Of a stretch of 64,000 nt of DNA, positions 8,591 to 16,582 are shown piece by piece. The notes beneath the pieces were generated by a model that saw only the letters and a list, made by a program, of their open reading frames with translations, was not told the origin of the DNA and ran no database searches. The position numbers and the translations under genes are program-made. The DNA lies in NCBI RefSeq assembly GCF_021390325.1, contig NZ_JAJUWU010000028.1, positions 1 to 64,000 of the forward strand. Reading direction: 5' to 3'. The DNA comes from Jiella avicenniae (GTDB lineage: Bacteria > Pseudomonadota > Alphaproteobacteria > Rhizobiales > Rhizobiaceae). Position 1 is the stretch's first letter; every line of letters begins with the position of its first letter.

Positions 8591-9409
8591 TCACCCGCGC
8601 GCCTTGTATGTGTGCTCCTGCGCGGGAAACTGCCGCGCGCGCACCTCGCCGGCATAGACCGCGACCGCCTCGCTCACCGCCTTGCCGATCTCGCCATAGC
8701 GCTTGACGAATTTGGGCACGCGTTCCGTCAGCCCCAGCATGTCGTTGAGGACGAGGATCTGCCCGTCGCAGGCCGAAGACGCGCCGATGCCGATCGTCGG
8801 GATCCCCACCTTCCGGGTGATCTCCTCGGCAAGCGGCTCCACCACGCCCTCGATCACGACCGAAAAGGCCCCCGCATCGGCCACGGCAACGGCATCGCCG
8901 AGAATTTTCTCCCGCGCCGCCTCGTCGTGGCCCTGGCTGCGGAAGCCGCCGAGCGCGTTGACCGCCTGGGGCGTGAGGCCGACATGGGCCATCACCGGAA
9001 TGCCGCGCGCGACGAGGAAGGAGATCGTCGGCGCCATATGCGCCCCGCCCTCCAGCTTCACCGCTCCGCAGCCGGTCTCGGCCATCACCCGCGCGGCAGA
9101 CCGGAACGCGTCTTCCGGCGAGGCTTCATAGGCGCCGAAGGGCAGATCGACGACGATCAGCGCCTCGGCCGTCGAGCGCACCACCGCCCTGCCATGGGCG
9201 ATCATCAGATCGAGGCCGACGGCAAGCGTCGAATCCATGCCATGCTCGACCATGCCGAGGCTGTCGCCGACGAGGATGAAGTCGACCAGCGGATCGACGA
9301 GCGGTGCCAAGGCGGCATTGTAGGCCGTCAGCGAAACGATGGGCTCTCCGCCTTTTCGTGCCTGGATCTGCGGCGCCGTACGGCGCTTCGCCTGCTTTTG
9401 CGCGCTCAT
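8591..9409 (-). CDS. panB: 3-methyl-2-oxobutanoate hydroxymethyltransferase
   Basis: This 272-residue TIM-barrel enzyme transfers a hydroxymethyl group from methylene-tetrahydrofolate to 2-oxoisovalerate, giving ketopantoate for pantothenate and coenzyme A synthesis. Visible family motifs are [11 protein letters not shown] (metal-binding Asp), [21 protein letters not shown] and IEGVVEPLA, followed by [15 protein letters not shown]. The length is normal. It lies 27 bases downstream of panC on the minus strand, so the two pantothenate genes form an operon. Confidence 0.95.
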   Translation of the reverse strand: MSAQKQAKRRTAPQIQARKGGEPIVSLTAYNAALAPLVDPLVDFILVGDSLGMVEHGMDSTLAVGLDLMIAHGRAVVRSTAEALIVVDLPFGAYEASPEDAFRSAARVMAETGCGAVKLEGGAHMAPTISFLVARGIPVMAHVGLTPQAVNALGGFRSQGHDEAAREKILGDAVAVADAGAFSVVIEGVVEPLAEEITRKVGIPTIGIGASSACDGQILVLNDMLGLTERVPKFVKRYGEIGKAVSEAVAVYAGEVRARQFPAQEHTYKARG

Positions 9410-9436
9410 CGCCCGCCTCCCCTTGCCATTTGTCCT

Positions 9437-10285
9437 TCAGGCCGGCCGCGCCTCGCGCTGGTCGATCAGGAGCACCGGCCCGACCTCGGCCGTGACGAGC
9501 AGCACGACCGGGCGGTCGATCCTGTCGACCGTACCGAGATCGCGCGCATCGACGATGTCGAGCGAGCGCAGCGTGACGCCCTTCTCGGCGACGATCCTCG
9601 CCGTCATCGCCGCCAGCACGCCCGCCGCATCGCCCTCGCCCGCCGCGATCGTCGCCGCACCCTCGGACAGCGCCCGCGAGAGCACCTGCGCCGCCTTTCG
9701 GTCGTCGGGCGAGAGCCGGACGTTGCGCGACGACATCGCCAGCCCGTCCTCTTCGCGCACCGTCGGCACCCCGACGATCTCCACCGGGAAATTCAGATCA
9801 TCGACCATGCGGCGGATGACGGTGAGCTGCTGGAAGTCCTTCTCGCCGAAATAGGCCCGCGTCGGCTGGGCGACGTTGAAGAGCTTGGCGACCACCGTCG
9901 CGACACCGCTGAAATGACCGGGCCGCACCGTGCCGATCAGGATGTCCCCGAGCGGCTTCAGCGAAATCGTCGTCTGCAGCGGCTGCGGATACATCGCCTC
10001 GACGGCGGGCGTGAACACCGCATCGACCCCCGCCTCGGCGAGAAGCGCGAGATCGCGCTCCATGTCGCGCGGATAGGTCGAGAAATCCTCAGACGGGCCG
10101 AACTGCGTCGGATTGACGAAGATCGAGACGACGGTGACGTCGTTGTCCGCCCGCGCCCGCCGCACCAGTTCGAGATGTCCCGCATGCAGGAAGCCCATCG
10201 TAGGGACGAGGCCGATGGTCCGTCCCGTCTGCCGTGCCCGCCCCAGCGCTGCCCGCAGCGCATCGATCGTGTCGTATCGTTTCAC
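9437..10285 (-). CDS. panC: Pantothenate synthetase
   Basis: This 282-residue ATP-dependent ligase joins pantoate and beta-alanine. It has the nucleotidyltransferase signature MGFLHAGHLELV (HxGH class), the FVNPTQFGPSEDF pantoate loop, YFGEKDFQQL and the MSSRNVRLSP loop equivalent to KMSKS. I chose the GTG at 10285 (VKRYDTIDALR), which gives the usual family length. The frame stays open far upstream, but that region lies antisense to the MFS gene and has no panC homology. It precedes panB in the same operon. Confidence 0.95.
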   Translation of the reverse strand: MKRYDTIDALRAALGRARQTGRTIGLVPTMGFLHAGHLELVRRARADNDVTVVSIFVNPTQFGPSEDFSTYPRDMERDLALLAEAGVDAVFTPAVEAMYPQPLQTTISLKPLGDILIGTVRPGHFSGVATVVAKLFNVAQPTRAYFGEKDFQQLTVIRRMVDDLNFPVEIVGVPTVREEDGLAMSSRNVRLSPDDRKAAQVLSRALSEGAATIAAGEGDAAGVLAAMTARIVAEKGVTLRSLDIVDARDLGTVDRIDRPVVLLVTAEVGPVLLIDQREARPA

Positions 10286-10489
10286 GGGCCTTCGTCCGTT
10301 TGATCGTCGGGAACGCCTTCTATCGGCTCGCGCGGCAGAGCGGAAGGGCAAAGCCCGTCGCGCGGGCTTCGAGCCGGCCGGCCGATCCATCGCATTCGCT
10401 GATGACACCCATTGCAATTGCGCGTTTGCCCCCGGGCGGTCGGCAGGTACAATCCCGGCCTCTTCAGGTCCGTCTCGAGGAATACCGTC

Positions 10490-11719
10490 ATGACCGCCGT
10501 TCCCGGCCGAGATCGGCCCGACAATACCGCCCTCGTCGCCATCGCCGCCGGTTGCGTGATCGCGCTCCTGACCTTCGGCCCACGCTCGGCCATCGGCTTC
10601 TTCCAGTTGCCGATGCTCACCGACACCGGCTGGAGCCGCGACGAGTTCGCCATCGCCATCGCCATCCAGAATCTGTGCTGGGGTGCCGGCCAGCCGCTGT
10701 TCGGCGCCATCGCCGACAAGTGGGGCACCGCCCGCGTGCTGATCCTCTCCGGCCTCCTCTATGCGAGCGGCCTGGCGCTGACGGCCGTCGCGCCATCGCC
10801 CATTTTCCTGACCATCGGCTCCGGCGTTCTCGTCGGCCTCGGCGTCGCCTCCGGCTCCTTCGGCATCGTCCTCGCCGCCTTCGCCAGACGGGTCAGCGCC
10901 GAGCAGCGCTCCTTCGTCTTCGGGCTCGGCACGGCGGCGGGCTCGGCCGGCATGTTCCTCTTCGCCCCGCTGTCCCAGGCGCTGATCGACAGCTACGGCT
11001 GGTCCGACGCGCTGCTCGTCCTTTCCGCCGTCATGCTCCTCGTCCCGCTGCTGTCCTTTGCGCTGCGCGGCAACGGCCAGATCCGGCGCGACCTCAAGCC
11101 CGAGATCGAGCAGACCATGGGCGCGGCCCTGCGCGAAGCCTTCGCGACACGGAGCTTCGTCCTCCTCACCTCGGGCTTCTTCGTCTGCGGCTTTCAGGTG
11201 GCCTTCATCACGGCGCATTTCCCGGCCTTCCTCGCCGATGTCGGCATCGCGCCGCAATGGGCGGTCGTCTCGATGGCGCTGATCGGCTTCTGCAACATCA
11301 TCGGCTCGATCTCCTCGGGCATCATCGGCCAGCGCGTGTCGAAACCGCATTTCCTCGCCTGGATCTATATCGGCCGCTCGATCGTCGTGACGGTCTTCTT
11401 GCTGACGCCGATCACGCCGGCGACGGTCGTCGTCTTCGCCGTCGTCATGGGCCTTTTGTGGCTCTCGACCGTGCCGCCGACCAACGCCCTCGTCGCCATC
11501 ATGTTCGGCACGAAATATCTCGGCCTGCTCGGCGGCCTGGTGTTCTTCTCCCACCAGATCGGCTCGTTCCTGGGCGTCTGGCTCGGCGGCTATCTCTACG
11601 AGATCTACGGCTCCTACGACGTGGTCTGGTGGCTCGGCGTCGTCCTCGGGCTTTTCGCGGCGGTCATGCACTGGCCGATCCGCGAGAGCGCGGTGGAGCG
11701 GCCGGCGCTGGCGGTGTGA
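10490..11719 (+). CDS. Major facilitator superfamily transporter
   Basis: This 409-residue protein has about 12 hydrophobic segments and MFS loop features (FGAIADKWGTARVLILSG after helix 2). The start FGPRSAIGFFQLPM and the overall arrangement resemble the oxalate/formate antiporter and monocarboxylate-type MFS branch, so a small organic acid is a possible substrate. The sequence alone does not fix this. The ATG at 10490 follows a GAGG at 10477-10480; an upstream in-frame ATG at 10412 has no ribosome-binding site. It stands alone, divergent from panC. Confidence 0.8.
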   Translation: MTAVPGRDRPDNTALVAIAAGCVIALLTFGPRSAIGFFQLPMLTDTGWSRDEFAIAIAIQNLCWGAGQPLFGAIADKWGTARVLILSGLLYASGLALTAVAPSPIFLTIGSGVLVGLGVASGSFGIVLAAFARRVSAEQRSFVFGLGTAAGSAGMFLFAPLSQALIDSYGWSDALLVLSAVMLLVPLLSFALRGNGQIRRDLKPEIEQTMGAALREAFATRSFVLLTSGFFVCGFQVAFITAHFPAFLADVGIAPQWAVVSMALIGFCNIIGSISSGIIGQRVSKPHFLAWIYIGRSIVVTVFLLTPITPATVVVFAVVMGLLWLSTVPPTNALVAIMFGTKYLGLLGGLVFFSHQIGSFLGVWLGGYLYEIYGSYDVVWWLGVVLGLFAAVMHWPIRESAVERPALAV

Positions 11720-11763
11720 TACGGAAAGACGGGCATAGGTGGACAACAGCACCGACGTATCTT

Positions 11764-11779
11764 AGCATGATACTATGCT
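11764..11779. promoter_or_regulatory. Inverted repeat upstream of higBA, candidate operator
   Basis: AGCAT (11764-11768) and ATGCT (11775-11779) form a perfect inverted repeat with a 6-base spacer. It ends 9 bases before the higB GTG. HigA antitoxins bind such short palindromes over their own promoter, so this is the likely autoregulation site. The call rests on symmetry and position only. Confidence 0.5.
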
Positions 11780-11788
11780 GGTGTTGCC

Positions 11789-12070
11789 GTGATCCGTTCC
11801 TGGAAAGGCCGCACGATCGAACTGTTGGCAGCAGGTCGATCGGTGAAGGGTTTTCCGGCAGATCTCATACGGCCCGCCCAACGTAAACTCCGCTACCTGG
11901 CAGATGCGGGACGGCTCAGCGATCTGGCCTCACCTCCTGGGAACCGCTTGGAGGCTCCGAAGGGTGATCGCAGCGGGCAGTATTCCATCCGCATCAACGA
12001 TCAGTGGCGCATATGCTTTCGCTGGACCGACGAGGGAGCGGAAGACATTGAGATCGTCGACTATCATTGA
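11789..12070 (+). CDS. higB: HigB-type (RelE superfamily) mRNA interferase toxin
   Basis: This 93-residue basic protein fits HigB: KGFPADLIRPAQRKLRYLAD, then DRSGQYSIRINDQWRICFRW and a terminal VDYH. The Arg-rich QYSIRINDQWRICF strand is the family core. HigB cleaves mRNA on the ribosome. The start is GTG. The toxin precedes the antitoxin, as is usual for higBA. The stop TGA shares a base with an ATG at 12070 in the next frame, so translation may be coupled. It was probably acquired between the MFS gene and recO. Confidence 0.88.
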   Translation: MIRSWKGRTIELLAAGRSVKGFPADLIRPAQRKLRYLADAGRLSDLASPPGNRLEAPKGDRSGQYSIRINDQWRICFRWTDEGAEDIEIVDYH

Positions 12071-12105
12071 TGGAATGGCTGCCTGAACGAGATCGAGCCC
12101 GTGCA

Positions 12106-12414
12106 ATGGATCTGAAACTACCCCTTATCCACCCCGGCGAAATTCTGCGCGAGGATTTTCTGGTGCCGCTCGCAATGACCCCGTACGGGCTGGCGAAGGC
12201 ACTTCACGTTCCGCGAACCCGGATCGAGCGGCTCGCTCGCGAGGAGACGCCGGTCACCGTTGATACTGCCTTGCGACTGGCGCGCTATTTCGGCACGACG
12301 CCGGAACTATGGCTGAACCTGCAGAGGTCATACGACCTGAAACTGGAAACCGATTGCAAGCACGACGAGATCGCGGCGATCATTCCTCGGCGGACAGATT
12401 CGGCAGCGGCCTGA
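12106..12414 (+). CDS. higA: HigA-type helix-turn-helix antitoxin
   Basis: This 102-residue protein has the typical HigA N-terminus [15 protein letters not shown], an XRE helix-turn-helix ([20 protein letters not shown]), and [20 protein letters not shown]. It should neutralise HigB and repress the operon. I preferred the ATG at 12106 because it gives the family length; an in-frame ATG at 12070 overlapping the higB stop would add 12 residues. The 3' end overlaps the recO 3' end by 35 bases on the opposite strand. Confidence 0.88.
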   Translation: MDLKLPLIHPGEILREDFLVPLAMTPYGLAKALHVPRTRIERLAREETPVTVDTALRLARYFGTTPELWLNLQRSYDLKLETDCKHDEIAAIIPRRTDSAAA

Positions 12415-13135
12415 GGCCGTCCTTCGCCAGCGCAGCGAGCAGTCCGTGCCGCGCTTCGGGCTCCTTGATGCCGCGCGGGCCGAAGACGTTGCGGGCAAGG
12501 AAGTAGCCGGTCAGGCGAAACGCCTCCCGCAGCTCGTCCGCCCCCTCCGGACCGCCCTCCTCCACCAGAAACGCCGGCAAGGCGAGCAGCTTGTCGTGCC
12601 AGGGGGCGCCGGCTTCGCGGCTGACCGCGCGGCCGGTCTTCGGCGAGACATAGACGAGATCGTGCGTCTGGCCGGTCGCGGCGCATTGCGAGAGGTCGAG
12701 CCCGAAGCCCAGTTCCTCGAGCAAGGCGATCTCGAAGCGCAGCATCAGAGCCGCGACGGTCTGCGGCTCGGTCAGATGTTCGATGAGGACGGCCAGACCG
12801 TCGTAGAGCCGCGGATGCGGATCGCGCTCGGGAAGGAGCCTGATATGGGCCGCCGCAAGCTGCACGGCATTCAGCGCCGCTGCGCTTTCGATCAGCGACG
12901 CGGCGCGAAGCGTCAAAGGTTCGAGGATGAAGGTGCCCATGTGCTCGTCGAGCCGCGCCCGCCAATGCGCCTCGACGGTGTTTCCCGGCTGCAGCACCGG
13001 CTGCTGGCGCCGCGAGCGCCCGCCCCTGACGATGCCGAGATGCCGCCCGCGCGACCTGGTCATCACCTCGGCGATGACGCTCGTCTCGCCATGGCGCCGG
13101 ACGCCGAGCACGATCGCCTCCTCACGCCATTCCAT
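12380..13135 (-). CDS. recO: DNA repair protein RecO
   Basis: This 251-residue protein begins [26 protein letters not shown], the OB-fold start of RecO, followed by the helical domain with [20 protein letters not shown]. RecO loads RecA onto gapped DNA together with RecR. It is the last gene of the minus-strand lepB-rnc-era-recO block, 81 bases after era. The final codons overlap higA on the other strand. The single cysteine of that motif is kept, but the zinc cluster seen in some RecO proteins is not. Confidence 0.92.
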   Translation of the reverse strand: MEWREEAIVLGVRRHGETSVIAEVMTRSRGRHLGIVRGGRSRRQQPVLQPGNTVEAHWRARLDEHMGTFILEPLTLRAASLIESAAALNAVQLAAAHIRLLPERDPHPRLYDGLAVLIEHLTEPQTVAALMLRFEIALLEELGFGLDLSQCAATGQTHDLVYVSPKTGRAVSREAGAPWHDKLLALPAFLVEEGGPEGADELREAFRLTGYFLARNVFGPRGIKEPEARHGLLAALAKDGLRPLPNLSAEE

Positions 13136-13216
13136 CGCCGCATCCAGTCGACTTCAAAAGCACCGCTCGGAACAAAGGCGCGCCGCCGCATGAAGGACAG
13201 GCCCGCCGGTCGGCGG

Positions 13217-14209
13217 TCAGCTCGAATAATCGAGCCCCATCTCCCGGTAGCGCTCGGGATCGTCGCCCCAGTTCTCGCGCACCTTCACGAACAGGAACAG
13301 GTGCACCTTCTGGTCGGCCGCCTCGGTGATCTCCTTGCGGGCGGCTTCGCCGATCGCCTTGATCGTCTCGCCCTTGTGGCCGATGACGATGCGCTTCTGG
13401 CTGTCGCGCTCGACATAGATGGTCTGTTCGAGCCGCACCGAGCCGTCGGGCCGGGTCTCCCACAGCTCGGTCTCGACGTGGCTGGCATAGGGCAGTTCCT
13501 GATGCAGCCTGAGATAGAGCTTTTCGCGGGTGATCTCGGCGGCGAGCTGGCGCAGCGGCAGGTCGGAGACCTGATCTTCGGGATAATACCAGGGCCCCTC
13601 CGGCAGCGCTTTGGCGAGCCAGTCCATCAGGTCGCCGCAGCCCGAGCCGTCGAGCGCCGAGATCATGAAGACCCGGTCGAACGCGACCCTGTCGGTGAGT
13701 TCCTTCGTCAGGCCCAACAGCTTCTCGCGCTGGATCCGGTCGACCTTGTTGAGAAGCAGCGCCTTGGTCACCGGCCGGTCCTTCAGCCGGTCGAGGATCT
13801 CTCCGACGTCCTCGCTGATGCCCCGCTCGGAATCGACGATGGCAAGGACGACGTCGGCGTCCCTCGCCCCCGACCAGGCGGTCTTCACCATCGCCCGGTC
13901 GAGCCGCCGCTTCGGCTTGAAGACGCCCGGCGTGTCGACGAAGACGATCTGGGCGCCGTCATGCATGGCGATGCCGCGCACCAGCGCCCGCGTCGTCTGG
14001 ACCTTGTGGGTGACGATCGTCACCTTGGTGCCGACCAGCCGGTTGACGAGGGTCGACTTGCCGGCGTTCGGCGCGCCGAGCAGCGCGACGAAGCCCGAGC
14101 GGCGGGCGGGCCCGGTGCCGCCCGTGCCTTCGCCGCTCGCGGGCGCTGCGCCCGCCGCCTGCGGCTGGTCCGGCCCGATCTCGTCCTCGCGCGTCGTCTC
14201 GTCGCTCAA
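13217..14209 (-). CDS. era: GTPase Era
   Basis: This 330-residue GTPase is needed for 16S rRNA maturation and 30S assembly. The G motifs are GAPNAGKST (G1), DTPG (G3) and NKVD (G4), and a C-terminal KH domain contains RIVIGHKGETIKAIG. About 30 residues rich in Gly, Ala and Pro precede the GTPase core and are not part of the common family. The start is TTG at 14209, overlapping the rnc TGA, so expression is coupled to RNase III. The rnc-era order is conserved across proteobacteria. Confidence 0.93.
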   Translation of the reverse strand: MSDETTREDEIGPDQPQAAGAAPASGEGTGGTGPARRSGFVALLGAPNAGKSTLVNRLVGTKVTIVTHKVQTTRALVRGIAMHDGAQIVFVDTPGVFKPKRRLDRAMVKTAWSGARDADVVLAIVDSERGISEDVGEILDRLKDRPVTKALLLNKVDRIQREKLLGLTKELTDRVAFDRVFMISALDGSGCGDLMDWLAKALPEGPWYYPEDQVSDLPLRQLAAEITREKLYLRLHQELPYASHVETELWETRPDGSVRLEQTIYVERDSQKRIVIGHKGETIKAIGEAARKEITEAADQKVHLFLFVKVRENWGDDPERYREMGLDYSS

Positions 14210-14913
14210 TCCCGGTCCTTCCAGATACCTTCGCGCCGCAACACGGCTGCGGCGGCTTCCTGCTCGGCGATCCGCTTCGAGCGGCCCTGCCCTTCGGCCG
14301 GCTCGACGCCCTCGACGGCGACCCGGATGGTGAAGACCGGCTCGTGGTCGGGCCCCGACCGGTCGATCGTCTCGTAACGCGGCGCCGCCGGGCCGCGCTG
14401 GTGCGCCCATTCCTGCAGCGCCGTCTTCGGATCGCGCCTGGCGACGACGTCGGCGTCGAGCCGCTCGCCCCAGTGGCGGGTGACGAAGTCGCGCGCCGTC
14501 TCCAGCCCTTCGCCGAGATAGATGGCGGCGATCAGCGACTCGACGAGGTCGGCGCGGATGTTCCTGGTGCGCTCGCCCTTCAGCTTCTTCAGGTCGGAGC
14601 CCTGCCGGACATAGTCGAACAGGCCGATCTCGTCGGCGATCTCGGCGCAGGCGTCGGCGCTGACCAGCGCGTTGAGCCGCAGCGACAGTTCGCCCTCGTC
14701 GGCATCCGGAAACTGCCCGAACAGCCGCTCGGCGATGACGAGGCCGAGCACCCGGTCGCCGAGAAATTCCAGCCGCTCGTAGCTCTTGGCGCCGCCTTCG
14801 CTCGACAGGCTCGAATGGGTCAGGGCGCGCTCGAAGCGCTCCTTGTCGCGGATCGGGACGCCGATCCGCTGCTCGAGCTCGTCGAGAGACCTTTCGCGCT
14901 TTACCCGAGCCAT
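14206..14913 (-). CDS. rnc: Ribonuclease III
   Basis: This 235-residue enzyme processes double-stranded RNA, including rRNA precursors. The catalytic signature ERLEFLGDRVLGLVIAE is present, followed by the second acidic cluster NIRADLVESLIAAIYL. A C-terminal double-stranded-RNA-binding domain follows (DPKTALQEWAHQRG to GRSKRIAEQEAAAAVL). The ATG lies 13 bases inside the end of lepB, and the stop overlaps the era start, giving a tightly packed lepB-rnc-era unit. Confidence 0.95.
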   Translation of the reverse strand: MARVKRERSLDELEQRIGVPIRDKERFERALTHSSLSSEGGAKSYERLEFLGDRVLGLVIAERLFGQFPDADEGELSLRLNALVSADACAEIADEIGLFDYVRQGSDLKKLKGERTRNIRADLVESLIAAIYLGEGLETARDFVTRHWGERLDADVVARRDPKTALQEWAHQRGPAAPRYETIDRSGPDHEPVFTIRVAVEGVEPAEGQGRSKRIAEQEAAAAVLRREGIWKDRD

Positions 14914-15635
14914 GTGAAGAAGCGGCTCGGCCGCAGATCGCTCGGCCACTGCCAGACTTCGAGCGGCGAGACGTCGTCCTTGATCGAGAAGAAGATGACC
15001 CGCGCCTTGCCGACGAAGTTCTCGAACGGCACGTAGCCGACGTCGAAACGGCTGTCGAGGGAGTTGTCGCGGTTGTCGCCCATCATGAAGTAATGGTCCG
15101 GCGGCACGACGAATTCGCGGGTGTTGTCGCCGGGCGAATTCGGCGACAGGTCGAGGGTGACGTAGGAGACGCCGTTGGGCAGGGTCTCGCGATACTGCTC
15201 GGCCGTCGCGCCGTCGTCGAAGGTGAACTCGCCGGCCGGCTCGCGCGGAACCGCCTTGCCGTTCAGATAGAGGATGCCCTCGCGCACCTGGACGTGATCG
15301 CCGGGCAGGCCGATCAGGCGCTTGATGTAGTCGACGTCCTCCTCGTGCGGCTTGCGGAAGACGACGACGTCGCCGCGGCTCGGCTCGAAGGACATCACCC
15401 GCCCGTCGAAGACGTCCGGCGAGAACGGGAACGAATATTTCGAGAAGCCGTAGCTCCACTTGGAAACGAACAGGTAGTCGCCGACGAGAAGCGTCGGCAT
15501 CATCGATCCGGACGGGATGGAGAAGGGCTGGAACAGGAAGGTGCGGATGACCAAAGCGAGGACGAGCGCCTGGATGATGACCTTGACGGTCTCGCCGAAG
15601 CCGCCCTTGTCCGTCCGTTCGGCCTGGTCGACCAT
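14901..15635 (-). CDS. lepB: Signal peptidase I
   Basis: This 244-residue membrane peptidase removes signal peptides from exported proteins. One N-terminal membrane helix (VIIQALVLALVIRTFLF) is followed by the catalytic serine motif IPSGSMMPTL. The lysine motif DYIKRLIGLPGD and the family box GDNRDNSLDSR come later. I chose the ATG at 15635 because an AAGAGAG tract precedes it; a GTG at 15659 would add eight residues. In many Hyphomicrobiales acpS lies just upstream of lepB, but here the space holds only 90 bases and then a DUF2062 gene. Confidence 0.95.
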   Translation of the reverse strand: MVDQAERTDKGGFGETVKVIIQALVLALVIRTFLFQPFSIPSGSMMPTLLVGDYLFVSKWSYGFSKYSFPFSPDVFDGRVMSFEPSRGDVVVFRKPHEEDVDYIKRLIGLPGDHVQVREGILYLNGKAVPREPAGEFTFDDGATAEQYRETLPNGVSYVTLDLSPNSPGDNTREFVVPPDHYFMMGDNRDNSLDSRFDVGYVPFENFVGKARVIFFSIKDDVSPLEVWQWPSDLRPSRFFTWLG

Positions 15636-15725
15636 CGCACTCTCTTCTTGCCTGTTCACCGTCGCGCGGCCCGGCCGCAGAGCGCCTTCTAACCACTTGG
15701 CGGGCGGGCCGCAACGGCGGCGGGA

Positions 15726-16379
15726 TTAAACTTTGTCCGGCCCGGAAGCGGTGCGTCCACCGACGCCTCGCGGCTGTTGCCTGCGCTGTGCGGCCAGGCG
15801 CTCGACCAGCACCTTGCCGGCCTGGTCGACGGGCTTGCGTCCCGCCGCGATCTGCCGCCTGCGGTGGGCCTGAAAGCTCGTCACCGCCGAGCGCACGAGG
15901 ACGTAGGACAAGGCTCCGGCGACGAGACCGAGCGGGATCGAGCCGATCAGCATCGGCTTCACCACCGGATCCCAGATCGCCAGGAGATTGGATGGCGAGA
16001 GCGAGGATTCCAGCGTGTCGGGATGCGGCGCGTTGGCCGGTGCCCCTGCCGTGACGAACCGCCCGATTTCATAGGTCGAGGCCCAGATGAACGGGAACGT
16101 CGCCGGATTGCCGACGGCCGTGCCGAGCGCCGCCGCCGCCATGTTGCCGGCGACGAGATAGGCGATCGCAAAGGCCAGGAGGAAATGGAAGCCGATGAAC
16201 GGCGTGAAGGAGGCGATGACCCCCGCGGCAAAGCCCGCGGCGACCGCATGCGGCGCGGCATCGAGCCGGATCACCCGCTTGACGAAATAGCGATAGGAGC
16301 GCCGGAACGACCGGCGCGGCCAGAGAAAAGTGCGAAATCGCGCCCAACGGCCCTCGGGCACGCGCCGCCGGAACAACAT
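15726..16379 (-). CDS. DUF2062 membrane protein
   Basis: This 217-residue protein has the DUF2062 signature APHAVAAGFAAGVIASFTPFIGFHF, with at least three hydrophobic segments (about residues 42-80 and 130-165). Both ends are Arg-rich and probably cytoplasmic. The biochemical role of the family is unknown. The gene sits between rsh and lepB, a context common in Hyphomicrobiales. The C-terminal tail is basic and low in complexity. Confidence 0.85.
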   Translation of the reverse strand: MLFRRRVPEGRWARFRTFLWPRRSFRRSYRYFVKRVIRLDAAPHAVAAGFAAGVIASFTPFIGFHFLLAFAIAYLVAGNMAAAALGTAVGNPATFPFIWASTYEIGRFVTAGAPANAPHPDTLESSLSPSNLLAIWDPVVKPMLIGSIPLGLVAGALSYVLVRSAVTSFQAHRRRQIAAGRKPVDQAGKVLVERLAAQRRQQPRGVGGRTASGPDKV

Positions 16380-16582
16380 GGTTCGACAACTCCGAAAGAA
16401 TGGGAGGGACGGCGAATTCGCCGTGATCTCGCGTCGACGTGATGCAATGCCGGCCGCCAGCGACCCCCGGCTGCCTTAAGCCAGCGCTTTGCGGCGAAAA
16501 TTTCCCCGCCCCTGGACGGGCGTTCACGATCTTGTCACACCTTGCGCGAGCCCTGTCAAAGCGACCGGCCGGGCCGGCAGGA

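Noticed and set aside
10286-11752. A long minus-strand frame joining panC upstream
   Set aside because: The frame continues only because the MFS gene is read backwards. panC has a good GTG start and normal length at 10285.
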